DNA from: an uncultured Prevotellaceae bacterium | GTDB lineage: Bacteria; Bacteroidota; Bacteroidia; Bacteroidales; Bacteroidaceae | Assembly: GCA_902780025.1 (NCBI GenBank) | Contig: CACZDV010000036.1 | Location: 1 to 47,016, forward strand | DNA: 47,016 nucleotides | Reading direction: 5' to 3' | In this document: piece by piece, positions 1-7,291 of the stretch | Numbering within the stretch: the stretch's first letter is position 1 | How the letters are laid out: each line of letters begins with the position of its first letter | Notes under the pieces: generated by a model | What the model saw: the letters and a program-made list of their open reading frames with translations, nothing else | What the model was told of the DNA's origin: nothing | Databases searched by the model: none | Translations under genes and position numbers: made by a program

Positions 1-1193
1 ATCTTTGTGGTACCAACACCACGGCCTGTCAGATACTGACCTTCTACCTCTACCTTGTCTGAAGGAATCAGGGGTACACCACGCCACAGAACCACGCGAG
101 TACCGAAAAGGTCGGTCGTCACAGGCGGAACACCACGCCAGGTGCACTCACGCTCGAAGGCGGCAATGGCTCTCGGATGAGCGATAAAGAATGCGGGCTC
201 CTTCCAGACTAATGACAGCAACTCGTCGAGGTCGTCGGGCGTGGGCGAACCATAGCGTGTGGTAATGCGGTAGGCGGGGTTGGCAGCAGCCAATAGACCG
301 AACTGTTTGTTGTTGATGAGTTCCCACTCCTGACGCTCCTTGATGCTCTCGATCGAGAGACGCAGCTGTTCTTCGAGCTGGTTGTAGGGATTATTATAAA
401 GATCGCTCACGCGGGTATGTACACGAACCACCGTCTGTAGCGTATTCAGTGAATACTCCGTCGGATTCTCCTCGTAGTCGATGTAGGTCTCGGGGATGAT
501 GTTGTCCTCCTCGTGGCCGCTGACGAGGTCGATGTGCTTCTCGCCGTTGTCGTTGACCGATGCCTTCAGGCGCAGTTGCTTGTCGACCGCTTTCTCGAAC
601 GTGTCGCGGAAGTCGGGCACCTCTTTAATAAACTTGATTAACTCCTTGAGTTTCAGCCCAAGGAACACGGTGGGCGTGATGGCGCGGACGCTGACCGTCG
701 ACTCCTGTTCGTCCAACAGGTCAGCCTCGCCGAAGTACTCGCCGTCGCCCAGCAGGGCAATCCGCAAGTCCTCGCCGTGAGGGCCTTTGCTGATGACCTC
801 AGCCTGTCCGCTTGCCACAATGAAGAAGCGTTGTTTGTCCTTGCCCTCCTCTACGAAGAACTTATCCACATCGACCTCCTTGGTCTCGAACGAGCTGACG
901 AGGCGGTTTAGGATTTCGTCGTCAAACTCAGAGAACAGAGGTATCGCTTTCAAGTTCTTTGCTGTAAATGACGGTACGCCGTTGACATACTGAATGGGCA
1001 GGCGGTCGTTCTTGCGAAGTTCGACCTTTGTGCGGTTCACACGGAACGTTCCGCCGCTGACTTGTACCCAGGGTAATAACTTCAGGAGTAATCTCGGGGT
1101 GATGGAGCCCATCTGCGGGGCGGTCTTGGTGGTGGTTGCCAGACGTCTGGCGGTAGCAGTAGTCACACTGCGCTGAAGATTTGAATCTGCCAT
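1..1193 (-). CDS. Family 2B encapsulin shell protein with cyclic-nucleotide-binding-like insert (partial, C-terminus off the left edge)
   Basis: About 397 residues are visible from the ATG at 1193; the gene runs off position 1. The N-terminal arm (residues about 14-62: ARRLATTTK, PQMGSITPRLLLKLLPWV, GGTFRVNR) matches the HK97-fold family 2 encapsulins as I know them. Residues about 85-205 form a cyclic-nucleotide-binding-like domain (LFSEFDDEIL, GEYFGEADLL), which defines subtype 2B. The HK97 fold resumes after about residue 230 (LNTLQTVVRVHTRVSDLYN, EEQLRLSIESIKERQEWELI). Family 2 shells usually encapsulate a cysteine desulfurase, whose gene would be expected just left of the window (inference). 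The phosphate-binding Arg of true cAMP receptors seems replaced in the stretch LDEQESTVSVRA, so ligand binding is doubtful. It is the third gene after the DsrE and TusA genes, about 40 bp behind the latter. Confidence 0.9.
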   Translation of the reverse strand, partial: MADSNLQRSVTTATARRLATTTKTAPQMGSITPRLLLKLLPWVQVSGGTFRVNRTKVELRKNDRLPIQYVNGVPSFTAKNLKAIPLFSEFDDEILNRLVSSFETKEVDVDKFFVEEGKDKQRFFIVASGQAEVISKGPHGEDLRIALLGDGEYFGEADLLDEQESTVSVRAITPTVFLGLKLKELIKFIKEVPDFRDTFEKAVDKQLRLKASVNDNGEKHIDLVSGHEEDNIIPETYIDYEENPTEYSLNTLQTVVRVHTRVSDLYNNPYNQLEEQLRLSIESIKERQEWELINNKQFGLLAAANPAYRITTRYGSPTPDDLDELLSLVWKEPAFFIAHPRAIAAFERECTWRGVPPVTTDLFGTRVVLWRGVPLIPSDKVEVEGQYLTGRGVGTTK

Positions 1194-1231
1194 AATTGTT
1201 TGAGTTTTAAATGTTTTACCTTTTTATTTTT

Positions 1232-1456
1232 TTACTTTTTTATAGTTACTTTATGCGTCGTCCCTTCGACGTGCTCGACGGAAAGGACATTATAACCCTG
1301 CTCCTTGGCATTGCGGGGAACGTTGTCGAGAGGCTCGCCCTCAGCGAGCAATACTTCCAGAATGTCGCCCGGCTGGAGCTTCGAGAGTTCGATCTTGGTC
1401 TTGACGAAGGTCATCGGGCAGTGCTCCTTCGTAATGTCTAATACCTTTGTTGCCAT
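1232..1456 (-). CDS. TusA-like sulfur carrier protein
   Basis: This 74-residue protein has the TusA/SirA fold signature: a beta strand, then CPMTFVKTKIEL with Cys at about residue 14, then the GDILEVLL strand and a C-terminal strand. TusA proteins carry a persulfide on this cysteine and pass it between desulfurases and acceptors. The second proline of the usual CPxP motif is Thr here, which is seen in TusA homologues encoded beside DsrE proteins. A ribosome-binding stretch AAGGATA precedes the ATG. It lies between the DsrE-like gene and the encapsulin gene in a tight three-gene operon, which suggests that it feeds or drains persulfide sulfur around the shell (inference). Confidence 0.88.
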   Translation of the reverse strand: MATKVLDITKEHCPMTFVKTKIELSKLQPGDILEVLLAEGEPLDNVPRNAKEQGYNVLSVEHVEGTTHKVTIKK

Positions 1457-1490
1457 ATCCTTACCTTTTTACTTTTTTACCTTTTTACTT

Positions 1491-1970
1491 TTAAATGAAT
1501 AATGTTTGTCCGCCTTCGCTGAGGTTGAGGAACGAGGCCACGCCGAGGACGTCCTTCACCTCAGGGATAAAATCCTCTTTCTTGAGGCCGAGCACGTGCA
1601 TGGCCATTTCGCAGGCGTAGAGGTTGATGCCGAGGGCCTTGGCTGCCTCGACGAGTTCCTCGAGCGTTGCCACGTTGTTCTTGCGCATCAGATAGCGGAA
1701 GATCTTCGGGCCGGCACCCAGGAAGTTGAAACGGCTGGTGGGAGTGACCTTCAGTCCGCCCATCATGAAGCCGAAGAGTTTGGTGAGCCAATTACCGCCC
1801 GTGAACGAGCGGCCCTGCTTCTGCTTGATGGCGTCAAGACCCCAGAAGGTGAAGAAGATGTTCACCTCATAACCTACTGCTGCCGCGCCCGTACCTAATG
1901 TAAATACTGCCGTCAGTTTGTCGAAATCGCCGCTGAAGGCGATGATGCTTAGTTTCTTGTTTTCTGCCAT
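1491..1970 (-). CDS. DsrE/DsrF/DrsH-like (DsrE2 type) sulfur-transfer protein
   Basis: This 159-residue protein resembles DsrE-family sulfurtransferases. It begins with SIIAFSGDFDKLTAVF, has a hydrophobic FFTFWGL strand and then a glycine-rich segment. The conserved cysteine sits in LYACEMAMHVLGL, about residue 118, the position where DsrE2 proteins carry the persulfide. DsrE2 and TusA are commonly co-encoded partners that exchange protein-bound sulfur. The ATG at 1970 is chosen because the family homology begins there and the promoter at 1995-2026 lies just upstream; a longer frame reaching back through the promoter is not credible. It is the first gene of the leftward operon DsrE-TusA-encapsulin. 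Confidence 0.88.
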   Translation of the reverse strand: MAENKKLSIIAFSGDFDKLTAVFTLGTGAAAVGYEVNIFFTFWGLDAIKQKQGRSFTGGNWLTKLFGFMMGGLKVTPTSRFNFLGAGPKIFRYLMRKNNVATLEELVEAAKALGINLYACEMAMHVLGLKKEDFIPEVKDVLGVASFLNLSEGGQTLFI

Positions 1971-1994
1971 AAAATATACGTTTGAGTTCTGGGT

Positions 1995-2068
1995 GCAAAG
2001 GTACGGCGATTTCCCCGATGCCACAATCCCACGGGAAGGGTAAATCGCATACCATACAGTTGGTATGC
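1995..2068 (-). promoter_or_regulatory. Regulon promoter module P1 (leftward, DsrE-TusA-encapsulin)
   Basis: On the minus strand the -7 box TACCTTTG occupies 2003-1996 and the -33 TTG 2026-2024, exactly 20 nt apart. An operator palindrome GCATACCA-N6-TGGTATGC lies at 2047-2068, 22 nt upstream of the TTG. The block GTGGGATTGTGG and the CGCCG before the -7 box match the five other modules in this window. The palindrome is shared with the rightward promoter P2. Confidence 0.85.
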
Positions 2069-2120
2069 AGAATGCCACGAACGTGCGATTGCGGGAGTGC
2101 CGATTTCGCCGTACCTTTGC
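2047..2120 (+). promoter_or_regulatory. Regulon promoter module P2 (rightward, ThiS-ThiF-JAMM)
   Basis: The perfect 8-bp inverted repeat GCATACCA/TGGTATGC (2047-2054 and 2061-2068, 6-bp spacer) is followed by TTG at 2089-2091 and TACCTTTG at 2112-2119 with a 20-nt spacer. The intervening block (GAATGCC, GCGATTGCGGGAGTGC, CGCCG) matches the modules at 5281, 8555, 12724 and 14586. One operator therefore sits between two face-to-back promoters, so one regulator can control both sulfur operons. Confidence 0.87.
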
Positions 2121-2144
2121 AGACGAATTCAAACTCAAACGATT

Positions 2145-2357
2145 ATGGCAAAGATTTATGTAAATGGAGACGTGCAGGAAGTGAGCCTGCCGCTCAATGT
2201 GAGTGAACTGATTCTGCAGCAGAACGTGCTGCAGCCCGAGATGGTCAGCGTACAGGTGAACGAGGAGTTTGCCGAGCGCGAGGACTGGGAGAGTATTCAA
2301 CTGAAGGAAGGTGACAAAGTCGATTTCCTGTATTTCATGGGAGGAGGGACTATTTAG
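2145..2357 (+). CDS. ThiS/MoaD-like sulfur carrier with a masked C-terminus (GGG-Thr-Ile)
   Basis: This 70-residue beta-grasp protein has the ThiS pattern: MAKIYVNG, LPLNVSELI, VSVQVNEEFAERED, LKEGDKVDFLYFMGGG. ThiS, MoaD and CysO carriers are adenylated on a C-terminal Gly-Gly and then thiocarboxylated. Here two residues, Thr-Ile, follow the glycines before the TAG stop, so the glycine cannot be activated without trimming. A JAMM protease is encoded two genes downstream, and the same arrangement is known for QbsE/QbsD of thioquinolobactin synthesis. The ATG at 2145 is chosen because the carrier begins there and it follows promoter P2. It is the first gene of the ThiS-ThiF-JAMM operon. Confidence 0.9.
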   Translation: MAKIYVNGDVQEVSLPLNVSELILQQNVLQPEMVSVQVNEEFAEREDWESIQLKEGDKVDFLYFMGGGTI

Positions 2358-2380
2358 TTAAGAGTTAAGAATTAAGAATT

Positions 2381-3190
2381 ATGATTGACTTTACAGAAGA
2401 ACAGATACAGCGTTACTCGCGACACATCCTACTACAGGACGTCGGCGTGGAGGGACAAGAGAAAATAATGAACGCGCGTGTGCTCGTAGTGGGTGCCGGC
2501 GGACTAGGTGCTCCCGTGTCGCTCTACCTCGCTGCGGCAGGCATCGGCACCATCGGTATCGTCGATGCCGATGTCGTCGATTTGAGCAACCTCCAGCGTC
2601 AGGTGATCCACTTCACGAAGGATGTGGGCGTGCCAAAGGTGAAGAGTGCCGAGGAGAAGATCAAGGCCATCAACCCCGATGTGAAGGTGGATACCTACTA
2701 CGAGTTCCTCGACTCTTCGAACGCGCTCGATATTATCAAGGAGTACGACTTCATCGTCGACGGCACGGACAACTTCCCCGTGAAGTTCCTCATCAACGAT
2801 GCCTGTGTGATGGCGGGAAAGCCCTTCTCGCATGGTGGCATCCTGCGTTTCAACGGCCAGACGTTTACCCACCTGCCTGGCACGGCCTGCTACCGTTGTA
2901 TGTTTAAGGAACCGCCTCCCGTGGGAGCCGTACCTACTTGTTCGCAGGCTGGTGTATTAGGAGCCATTGCGGGTATGTTAGGTACGATTCAGGCTGCTGA
3001 GACCCTGAAGTATTTCACGGGTATCGGCGAACTGCTGACGAACCGTCTGCTCACCTTTGATGCCAAGACGATGCAGTTCCGCACGGTTCCCGTGAAGCAT
3101 CGCGACTCGTGCGCCATCTGCGGCTCGAATCCCACCATCGACCACCTGATAGATTACCAACAGGCCGCCTGCGACCTCAAAAACCACTAA
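2381..3190 (+). CDS. ThiF/MoeB/HesA-family sulfur-carrier adenylyltransferase (E1-like)
   Basis: This 269-residue protein activates a ThiS/MoaD-type carrier C-terminus with ATP. The nucleotide-binding loop is VVGAGGLGAP (about residues 36-45). The adenylation Arg lies in NLQRQ, the catalytic Asp in DGTDNF, and two zinc-binding Cys pairs appear as CYRC and CAIC. The conserved segment PTCSQAGVLGAI is also present. There is no C-terminal rhodanese domain, so sulfur must come from another donor, plausibly the TusA/DsrE proteins encoded divergently (inference). It lies 23 bp after the carrier gene and 3 bp before the JAMM gene, so the three genes form one operon. An AT-rich repeat (GTTAAGAATTAAGAATT) fills the gap before it. 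Confidence 0.92.
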   Translation: MIDFTEEQIQRYSRHILLQDVGVEGQEKIMNARVLVVGAGGLGAPVSLYLAAAGIGTIGIVDADVVDLSNLQRQVIHFTKDVGVPKVKSAEEKIKAINPDVKVDTYYEFLDSSNALDIIKEYDFIVDGTDNFPVKFLINDACVMAGKPFSHGGILRFNGQTFTHLPGTACYRCMFKEPPPVGAVPTCSQAGVLGAIAGMLGTIQAAETLKYFTGIGELLTNRLLTFDAKTMQFRTVPVKHRDSCAICGSNPTIDHLIDYQQAACDLKNH

Positions 3191-3193
3191 GCG

Positions 3194-3592
3194 ATGAAGA
3201 TACCACAAAATATTATAGATGAATTGATTAGCCAGGCCCGGCAGGACGCACCCAATGAGACGTGCGGATACCTGCTGGGTATTAGCAGCGAGGATGGCGA
3301 CAAAGTGACGGAAAACTACTGGATGGAAAATATCGACCATTCCCCAGAGCACTTCTCGTTTGCCCCGAAAGACCAGTTTGCGGCATTGAGGTATGCCCGG
3401 CAGAATGGCTTGAAGATTCTCGCCAACTGGCATAGTCATCCTGCCTCGCCCTCGCGACCTTCGCAAGAAGACCTCCGTCTAGCCAACGACCCCACCATCC
3501 GTTACGCCATTCTCTCGCTCCACGAGGGGGTTCATCTCAACTCCTTCAAGATTCTGAACGGTGAGGTCGTAGAGAAAGAGGTGCATCTGTAA
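3194..3592 (+). CDS. JAMM/MPN+ metalloprotease (Mec/QbsD-like)
   Basis: This 132-residue Mov34/MPN domain carries the full zinc motif: Glu in NETCGYLLG (about residue 17) and HSHPASPSRPSQED (about residues 77-90), i.e. H-x-H-x7-S-x2-D. Prokaryotic JAMM proteins next to ThiS/ThiF genes either trim carrier C-termini (QbsD) or release cysteine from a CysO-Cys adduct (Mec). Because the carrier gene in this operon encodes a blocked GGG-Thr-Ile tail, trimming is the first role to consider; cysteine release is an alternative or added role. No partner CysM gene is present in the window. The gene directly follows the E1-like gene. Confidence 0.9.
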   Translation: MKIPQNIIDELISQARQDAPNETCGYLLGISSEDGDKVTENYWMENIDHSPEHFSFAPKDQFAALRYARQNGLKILANWHSHPASPSRPSQEDLRLANDPTIRYAILSLHEGVHLNSFKILNGEVVEKEVHL

Positions 3593-3611
3593 AGAAAACG
3601 CACGTAATATT

Positions 3612-3640
3612 TGGGAGATTCGGAAATAATGCGTACTTTT
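3612..3640 (+). promoter_or_regulatory. Promoter of the SDR gene
   Basis: A Bacteroidales-type TTG near 3612 and GTACTTTTGC near 3631-3640 lie just upstream of the dehydrogenase gene. The ATACCA palindrome of the neighbouring regulon is absent, so this gene probably is not under the same control. Confidence 0.5.
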
Positions 3641-3681
3641 GCACCTGTAATTGACACATTAAACATTAACTAAACAGAAAA

Positions 3682-4392
3682 ATGGGAAAAAAGATTGTTT
3701 TAGTGACTGGTGCCAATAAGGGCATCGGCTACGGAATAGCAAAACACCTCGGCCTCAGCGGCTGGAAAGTCATCATCGGCGCACGTGACGAACAGCGCGC
3801 CTCGAAAGCCGTCGGCGAATTGCAGTCGGCAGGTGTTGACGTGTTAGGCTGGGTAGGTATCGAACTGAAAGACCTTGACGGCATCGAAAAGGCTGCTCAG
3901 GAGATCAACGAGAAATACCCGGAGTTGACGCTGCTCGTCAACAATGCCGGTATTCCTGGCGACATGAGCGTCGACAGCGAACACACAGAAATCAGTGTTA
4001 TCCGTGAAACGCTCGACGTGAACTTCATCGGCACCTTCGCCCTCACCAAGGCGCTGATACCGCTGATCGCCAAGAATAATGGCCGCATCGCCAATGTCAC
4101 CGTTCCCTCAGAGATCAGTCCCTACTGGCACCCTCTGGCATACGTCGCCAGCAAGGCAGCCCAGAATGCCATGATGGGGGTGATGGCGATAGAATTTGAG
4201 CAGAGTAATACCCCTGTGGAAATTTTCTCCGTTCACCCGGGTCCTACCACCACCGACCTGAACGGCAATATGGCGCTCCCCGGTTTCCACGACATCGAGA
4301 CCGTCGGCCAGAAGTTTGCCGGACTCATCAACGATGGTCAAAACCACCAGGGCGAGTTCATCGAACTTTATCCGATAGTAAAAGAGGATTAA
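3682..4392 (+). CDS. Short-chain dehydrogenase/reductase
   Basis: This 236-residue classical SDR has the cofactor motif TGANKGIG (residues 9-16), the structural NNAG (about 89-92) and the catalytic YVASK (Tyr at about residue 154) with Ser in VPSEIS upstream. An Arg in GARDEQRA after the second strand suggests NADP(H). The substrate cannot be read from the sequence; close relatives are often called carbonyl reductases. It has its own promoter, sits between the JAMM gene and tcdA, and ends just before the convergent tcdA stop. A direct link to the sulfur locus is unproven. Confidence 0.88.
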   Translation: MGKKIVLVTGANKGIGYGIAKHLGLSGWKVIIGARDEQRASKAVGELQSAGVDVLGWVGIELKDLDGIEKAAQEINEKYPELTLLVNNAGIPGDMSVDSEHTEISVIRETLDVNFIGTFALTKALIPLIAKNNGRIANVTVPSEISPYWHPLAYVASKAAQNAMMGVMAIEFEQSNTPVEIFSVHPGPTTTDLNGNMALPGFHDIETVGQKFAGLINDGQNHQGEFIELYPIVKED

Positions 4393-5207
4393 GCCTTAAT
4401 GGCGTCCTGGATCACCAGCCCCGCCAGCGTGAAGCCGAAGATGGCGGTGATGTGAGCTAATGAGCCATTCGTTTGTGGCTTGTTGAATAATGAGGGTGTC
4501 TCGTCGGTATCTGGCGGGCACCCTTTGTTTTCAAGCAGTTCGTCGCTATACACCACCTGGAACTTCTTTTCGGGGAACCGTCCGCGATACTTGACCTTCG
4601 GTCGAGCCTCTTCATGCTCGGAAGAGCTGATGCAAGCATCGCTCTCCTCTCGCTTACTCAGAGCCTTGAACTTCTTTCGTAAAGCGCGAGCCAACGGGTC
4701 GCCCTCCACCTTCCAGAACTCCGTTACCTTGATGCGCGTCGGGTCCATCTTCAGGGCTGCGCCCATCGAAGAGAATAGCTTGGCGTTCGTCTTGCAGGCC
4801 AGGAGGATGAGCGCCGCCTTGTCCTTCAGCGAGTCGATGGCATCGATGATGTAGTCGTAGCTATCAAGGTCAAACTCCTCGGCAGTCTCTTGCGAGAATA
4901 TCTTCTGCAATGCCATTATCTCTGCTGAGGGATTAATGGTGAGCAGACGCTCTTTGAGAGCCTCTACCTTTACTTGTCCAACGGTCTTGGTGGTGGCCAT
5001 CAGCTGGCGATTGATATTGGTGATGCACACGCGGTCGGAGTCAACGATTGTCAACTGACGTATACCGCTACGCACCAGGCTCTCGGCGCACCACGAGCCT
5101 ACGCCGCCCACACCAAAGATGATTACGCGCTTCTGGGCGATGCGGTCCATCGCCTCATTGCCGAGCAGCAGCTCACTTCTGCGAAATATTGCACTATCTA
5201 TTCCCAT
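4389..5207 (-). CDS. tcdA: tRNA threonylcarbamoyladenosine dehydratase TcdA (CsdL)
   Basis: This 272-residue E1-like protein carries out the ATP-dependent cyclisation of t6A to ct6A at tRNA position 37. Motifs: IFRRSELLLG at the N-terminus, the nucleotide loop VGGVGSWCAE, the Arg-containing NINRQ, the Asp of IIDAIDSL, and the C-terminal hydrophobic SLAHITAIFGFTLAGLVIQD. Length and architecture are those of full TcdA. It is convergent with the SDR gene. A second copy with a 490-bp internal deletion sits at 19268-19592 in the same orientation, so tcdA sequence brackets the 14-kb island. TcdA is housekeeping in many bacteria and probably marks the original insertion or duplication point. Confidence 0.93.
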   Translation of the reverse strand: MGIDSAIFRRSELLLGNEAMDRIAQKRVIIFGVGGVGSWCAESLVRSGIRQLTIVDSDRVCITNINRQLMATTKTVGQVKVEALKERLLTINPSAEIMALQKIFSQETAEEFDLDSYDYIIDAIDSLKDKAALILLACKTNAKLFSSMGAALKMDPTRIKVTEFWKVEGDPLARALRKKFKALSKREESDACISSSEHEEARPKVKYRGRFPEKKFQVVYSDELLENKGCPPDTDETPSLFNKPQTNGSLAHITAIFGFTLAGLVIQDAIKA

Positions 5208-5280
5208 CGTTCATATTTTGGGCTGCAAAATTACTGCTTTTTCTCCAAATATTAATGATAATTGCCACAAAATTAACGAA

Positions 5281-5351
5281 ATACCATACTCGTAGTACAC
5301 GAATGCCGTGAACGGGGGATTGTGAGGATAAGGATTTCGCCGTACCTTTGC
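5281..5351 (+). promoter_or_regulatory. Regulon promoter module P3 (lipoprotein-NhaC-cysteine desulfidase)
   Basis: ATACCA at 5281-5286 is followed by a degraded second half-site (TAGTAC at 5293-5298). TTG lies at 5320-5322 and TACCTTTG at 5343-5350, again with a 20-nt spacer. The GAATGCC, GGGGATTGTG and CGCCG blocks match the other modules. This copy has the weakest palindrome. Confidence 0.8.
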
Positions 5352-5395
5352 CCACGAATTAAATCATAGTATTGGTAATTAAAATTAATGGAATT

Positions 5396-5878
5396 ATGAG
5401 AAAAGTAAAAGGATTGTTTTTGATGATGATGGCTGTGGCATTGACAGCCTGCAGCAGTGACGATGAAAGTGCACCCTTAACGGTGAATGCCCTTGCTGGC
5501 GAGTATATCGGAGAGGCTACTGGTACGCTGGTTTCAATTAATGAAAAAGGCGAGCAACGTAGTAGTGACGTCACGCCACAGGGTACAGAGACAGCGAAAA
5601 TCACAGTGAATGATGATGGAAAGATAACCCTGGTACAGCCCACGTTCTATGTTGGCAAAGGAGCCTATCCTGGCGCTATCATTTACAATATCCCTGCGGC
5701 GCTGGCAGATAATGTTATTACCTTTTCTATTAAAGACTATGGTAGTATGAATGGTGTTTATACGGTTGCTGGCGACCTCGCCGGAGAATATAGAGATAAT
5801 CGTTTGGTGCTTGATTACACATTCAAGCATGCTGGTTCATTGGTGGGTACCATCCATTTTGAAGGCATCCGGAAATAG
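5396..5878 (+). CDS. Outer-membrane lipoprotein, calycin-like domain, function unknown
   Basis: This 160-residue protein starts with MRKVKGLFLMMMAVALTAC, a lipoprotein signal with the lipobox Cys at residue 19, followed by SSDDES, typical of surface-directed Bacteroidales lipoproteins. The remainder is beta-rich (LAGEYIGEATGTLVSI, AKITVNDDGKITL, NRLVLDYTFKHAGSLVGTIHFEG), a calycin-like pattern found in many Bacteroidales small lipoproteins. The ATG at 5396 is chosen because the signal peptide begins there, behind promoter P3. Its stop codon is immediately followed by the NhaC-type gene, so they are co-transcribed. Its signal peptide closely resembles that of the lipoprotein at 14790. A ligand-capturing role is only inference. 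Confidence 0.8.
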   Translation: MRKVKGLFLMMMAVALTACSSDDESAPLTVNALAGEYIGEATGTLVSINEKGEQRSSDVTPQGTETAKITVNDDGKITLVQPTFYVGKGAYPGAIIYNIPAALADNVITFSIKDYGSMNGVYTVAGDLAGEYRDNRLVLDYTFKHAGSLVGTIHFEGIRK

Positions 5879-7291
5879 ATGGAGACTATCGGACAGCATT
5901 CTTCTGCCGGCATTTCGCCAAGCGCATCGGTTCTCCCCTTTGCGCTCTTCGTAACGACAGCTATAGGGCTGTCGTTTTTGGGGATTGTAGATATCAATCT
6001 ATTGATAGCTGTTGGAATAGTGGCTATAATCGGAGGGGCTGCTCTTGCCTACAATAAACAAAACTACTGGACAACCATCTTTACTTTCTTTGGTAGCAGG
6101 ACGGCCGTCACAGCATCCCTGCTATGGCTGATAGTTGGCGTGTATGGCAATATTCTGAAAGAGGGACATATCGTAGAAGGGTTGGTATGGGCAGCTGGCG
6201 TCTTAGATTTGAATGGAGCGGAATTTACATTAGCCACCTTCCTCTTCTCGGGTTTGTTCGCCATATCCACAGGCTCAGGTTTTGGTACTATCAGTGCCAT
6301 GAGCCTAACGTTATTTCCTGCAGGTATTGCGGTGGGGGGTAATGCGGCTCTTTTGGGTGGAGCCATTCTTTCTGGTGCTGCCTTGGGAGACAGTATCTCA
6401 CCAGTTTCTGATACTGCCGTAATTGCTGCAACTACCCAACAATATGATGAGGAGGGAAGTGTGGCTGATGTGGGTGGAACGGTGCGCTATCGTTTACCTA
6501 TTGTTCTATGGTCCACTATTTTATCGGTCATTGTTTTTTGTGTGGCGGGATCATGGAACGCAGAGACGTTATGCTCAGCGATTGAGATCCATCCTGACGA
6601 TTATAAAGGTCTTTTCTTGCTGTTGCCTACGTTGGTGATTATGGTGTTGGCTTTCCGAAAGGTTAATATCTTTGTGTCGCTTCTCATAAGTATTGTTGTG
6701 GCTGTGGTTCTTGGACTGACTATGCATCTTTTTTCGCCTGCCAACCTGATAGGTATGGAAGATGGACATATTGACGGAGCTGTTGTCGACGGCATTGGCA
6801 GCATGGCAAATATCTGTTTGCTTCTGATGGCCGTGGTGTCGCTATCAGGTATTATCATCCGTAGTGGATGCATGGAACAGATGATCGCACACCTGAACGC
6901 ATCTATTACGCGGTCGCAGAGAAAGACAGAACTAACCATCTTCTTCCTGGTAACCATTGCCGGCATTCTCGTAGCAGCTGTCAATACCATTGCTAACATT
7001 TGTGTTGCTCCTTTTGTTAATGATATCGGACGACAGCAGGGCATCCATCCTTATCGTCGCTCAGCGATTCTGGCTACCGTTGTCTGCACATTTCCCTTTA
7101 TTCTCCCCTATGGCGGTTGTCTGCTTTTGCTGATGAAGGGCGTGGAGGCCTCAGGAACAGGCATAGAACTGGAGACTACAGATATGTTCTTTACAGCCTT
7201 TTATCCCTGGATACTGCTGATATGCAGTCTGGCAACTTGTTTTATTCATCCCAAAAACAAATATGAGAGAACTGACGAAACTGATAATTGA
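5879..7291 (+). CDS. NhaC-family Na+/H+ antiporter-type transporter
   Basis: This 470-residue integral membrane protein has about 11-12 hydrophobic segments and the NhaC-family pattern: FSGLFAISTGSGFGTI, GGAILSGAALGDSISPVSDTAVIAA, and VAAVNTIANICVAPFVND near the C-terminal half. NhaC proteins exchange Na+ for H+, and some relatives exchange organic acids. Start and stop overlap tightly with its neighbours: the ATG abuts the lipoprotein stop and its last 29 bases overlap the cysteine desulfidase gene. In this setting it may move a cysteine-derived product or the substrate itself; in enterobacteria cyuA is paired with the permease cyuP instead (inference). Confidence 0.87.
   Translation: METIGQHSSAGISPSASVLPFALFVTTAIGLSFLGIVDINLLIAVGIVAIIGGAALAYNKQNYWTTIFTFFGSRTAVTASLLWLIVGVYGNILKEGHIVEGLVWAAGVLDLNGAEFTLATFLFSGLFAISTGSGFGTISAMSLTLFPAGIAVGGNAALLGGAILSGAALGDSISPVSDTAVIAATTQQYDEEGSVADVGGTVRYRLPIVLWSTILSVIVFCVAGSWNAETLCSAIEIHPDDYKGLFLLLPTLVIMVLAFRKVNIFVSLLISIVVAVVLGLTMHLFSPANLIGMEDGHIDGAVVDGIGSMANICLLLMAVVSLSGIIIRSGCMEQMIAHLNASITRSQRKTELTIFFLVTIAGILVAAVNTIANICVAPFVNDIGRQQGIHPYRRSAILATVVCTFPFILPYGGCLLLLMKGVEASGTGIELETTDMFFTAFYPWILLICSLATCFIHPKNKYERTDETDN

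Noticed and set aside
3612-4392. SDR gene as a fourth gene of the sulfur operon
   Set aside because: A 90-bp gap with its own promoter lacking the operator makes independent control more likely; a functional link is not shown.
4389-5207. tcdA as an activating enzyme of the ThiS-like carrier
   Set aside because: The sequence has the full TcdA architecture, and the carrier already has a dedicated E1-like gene in its operon.
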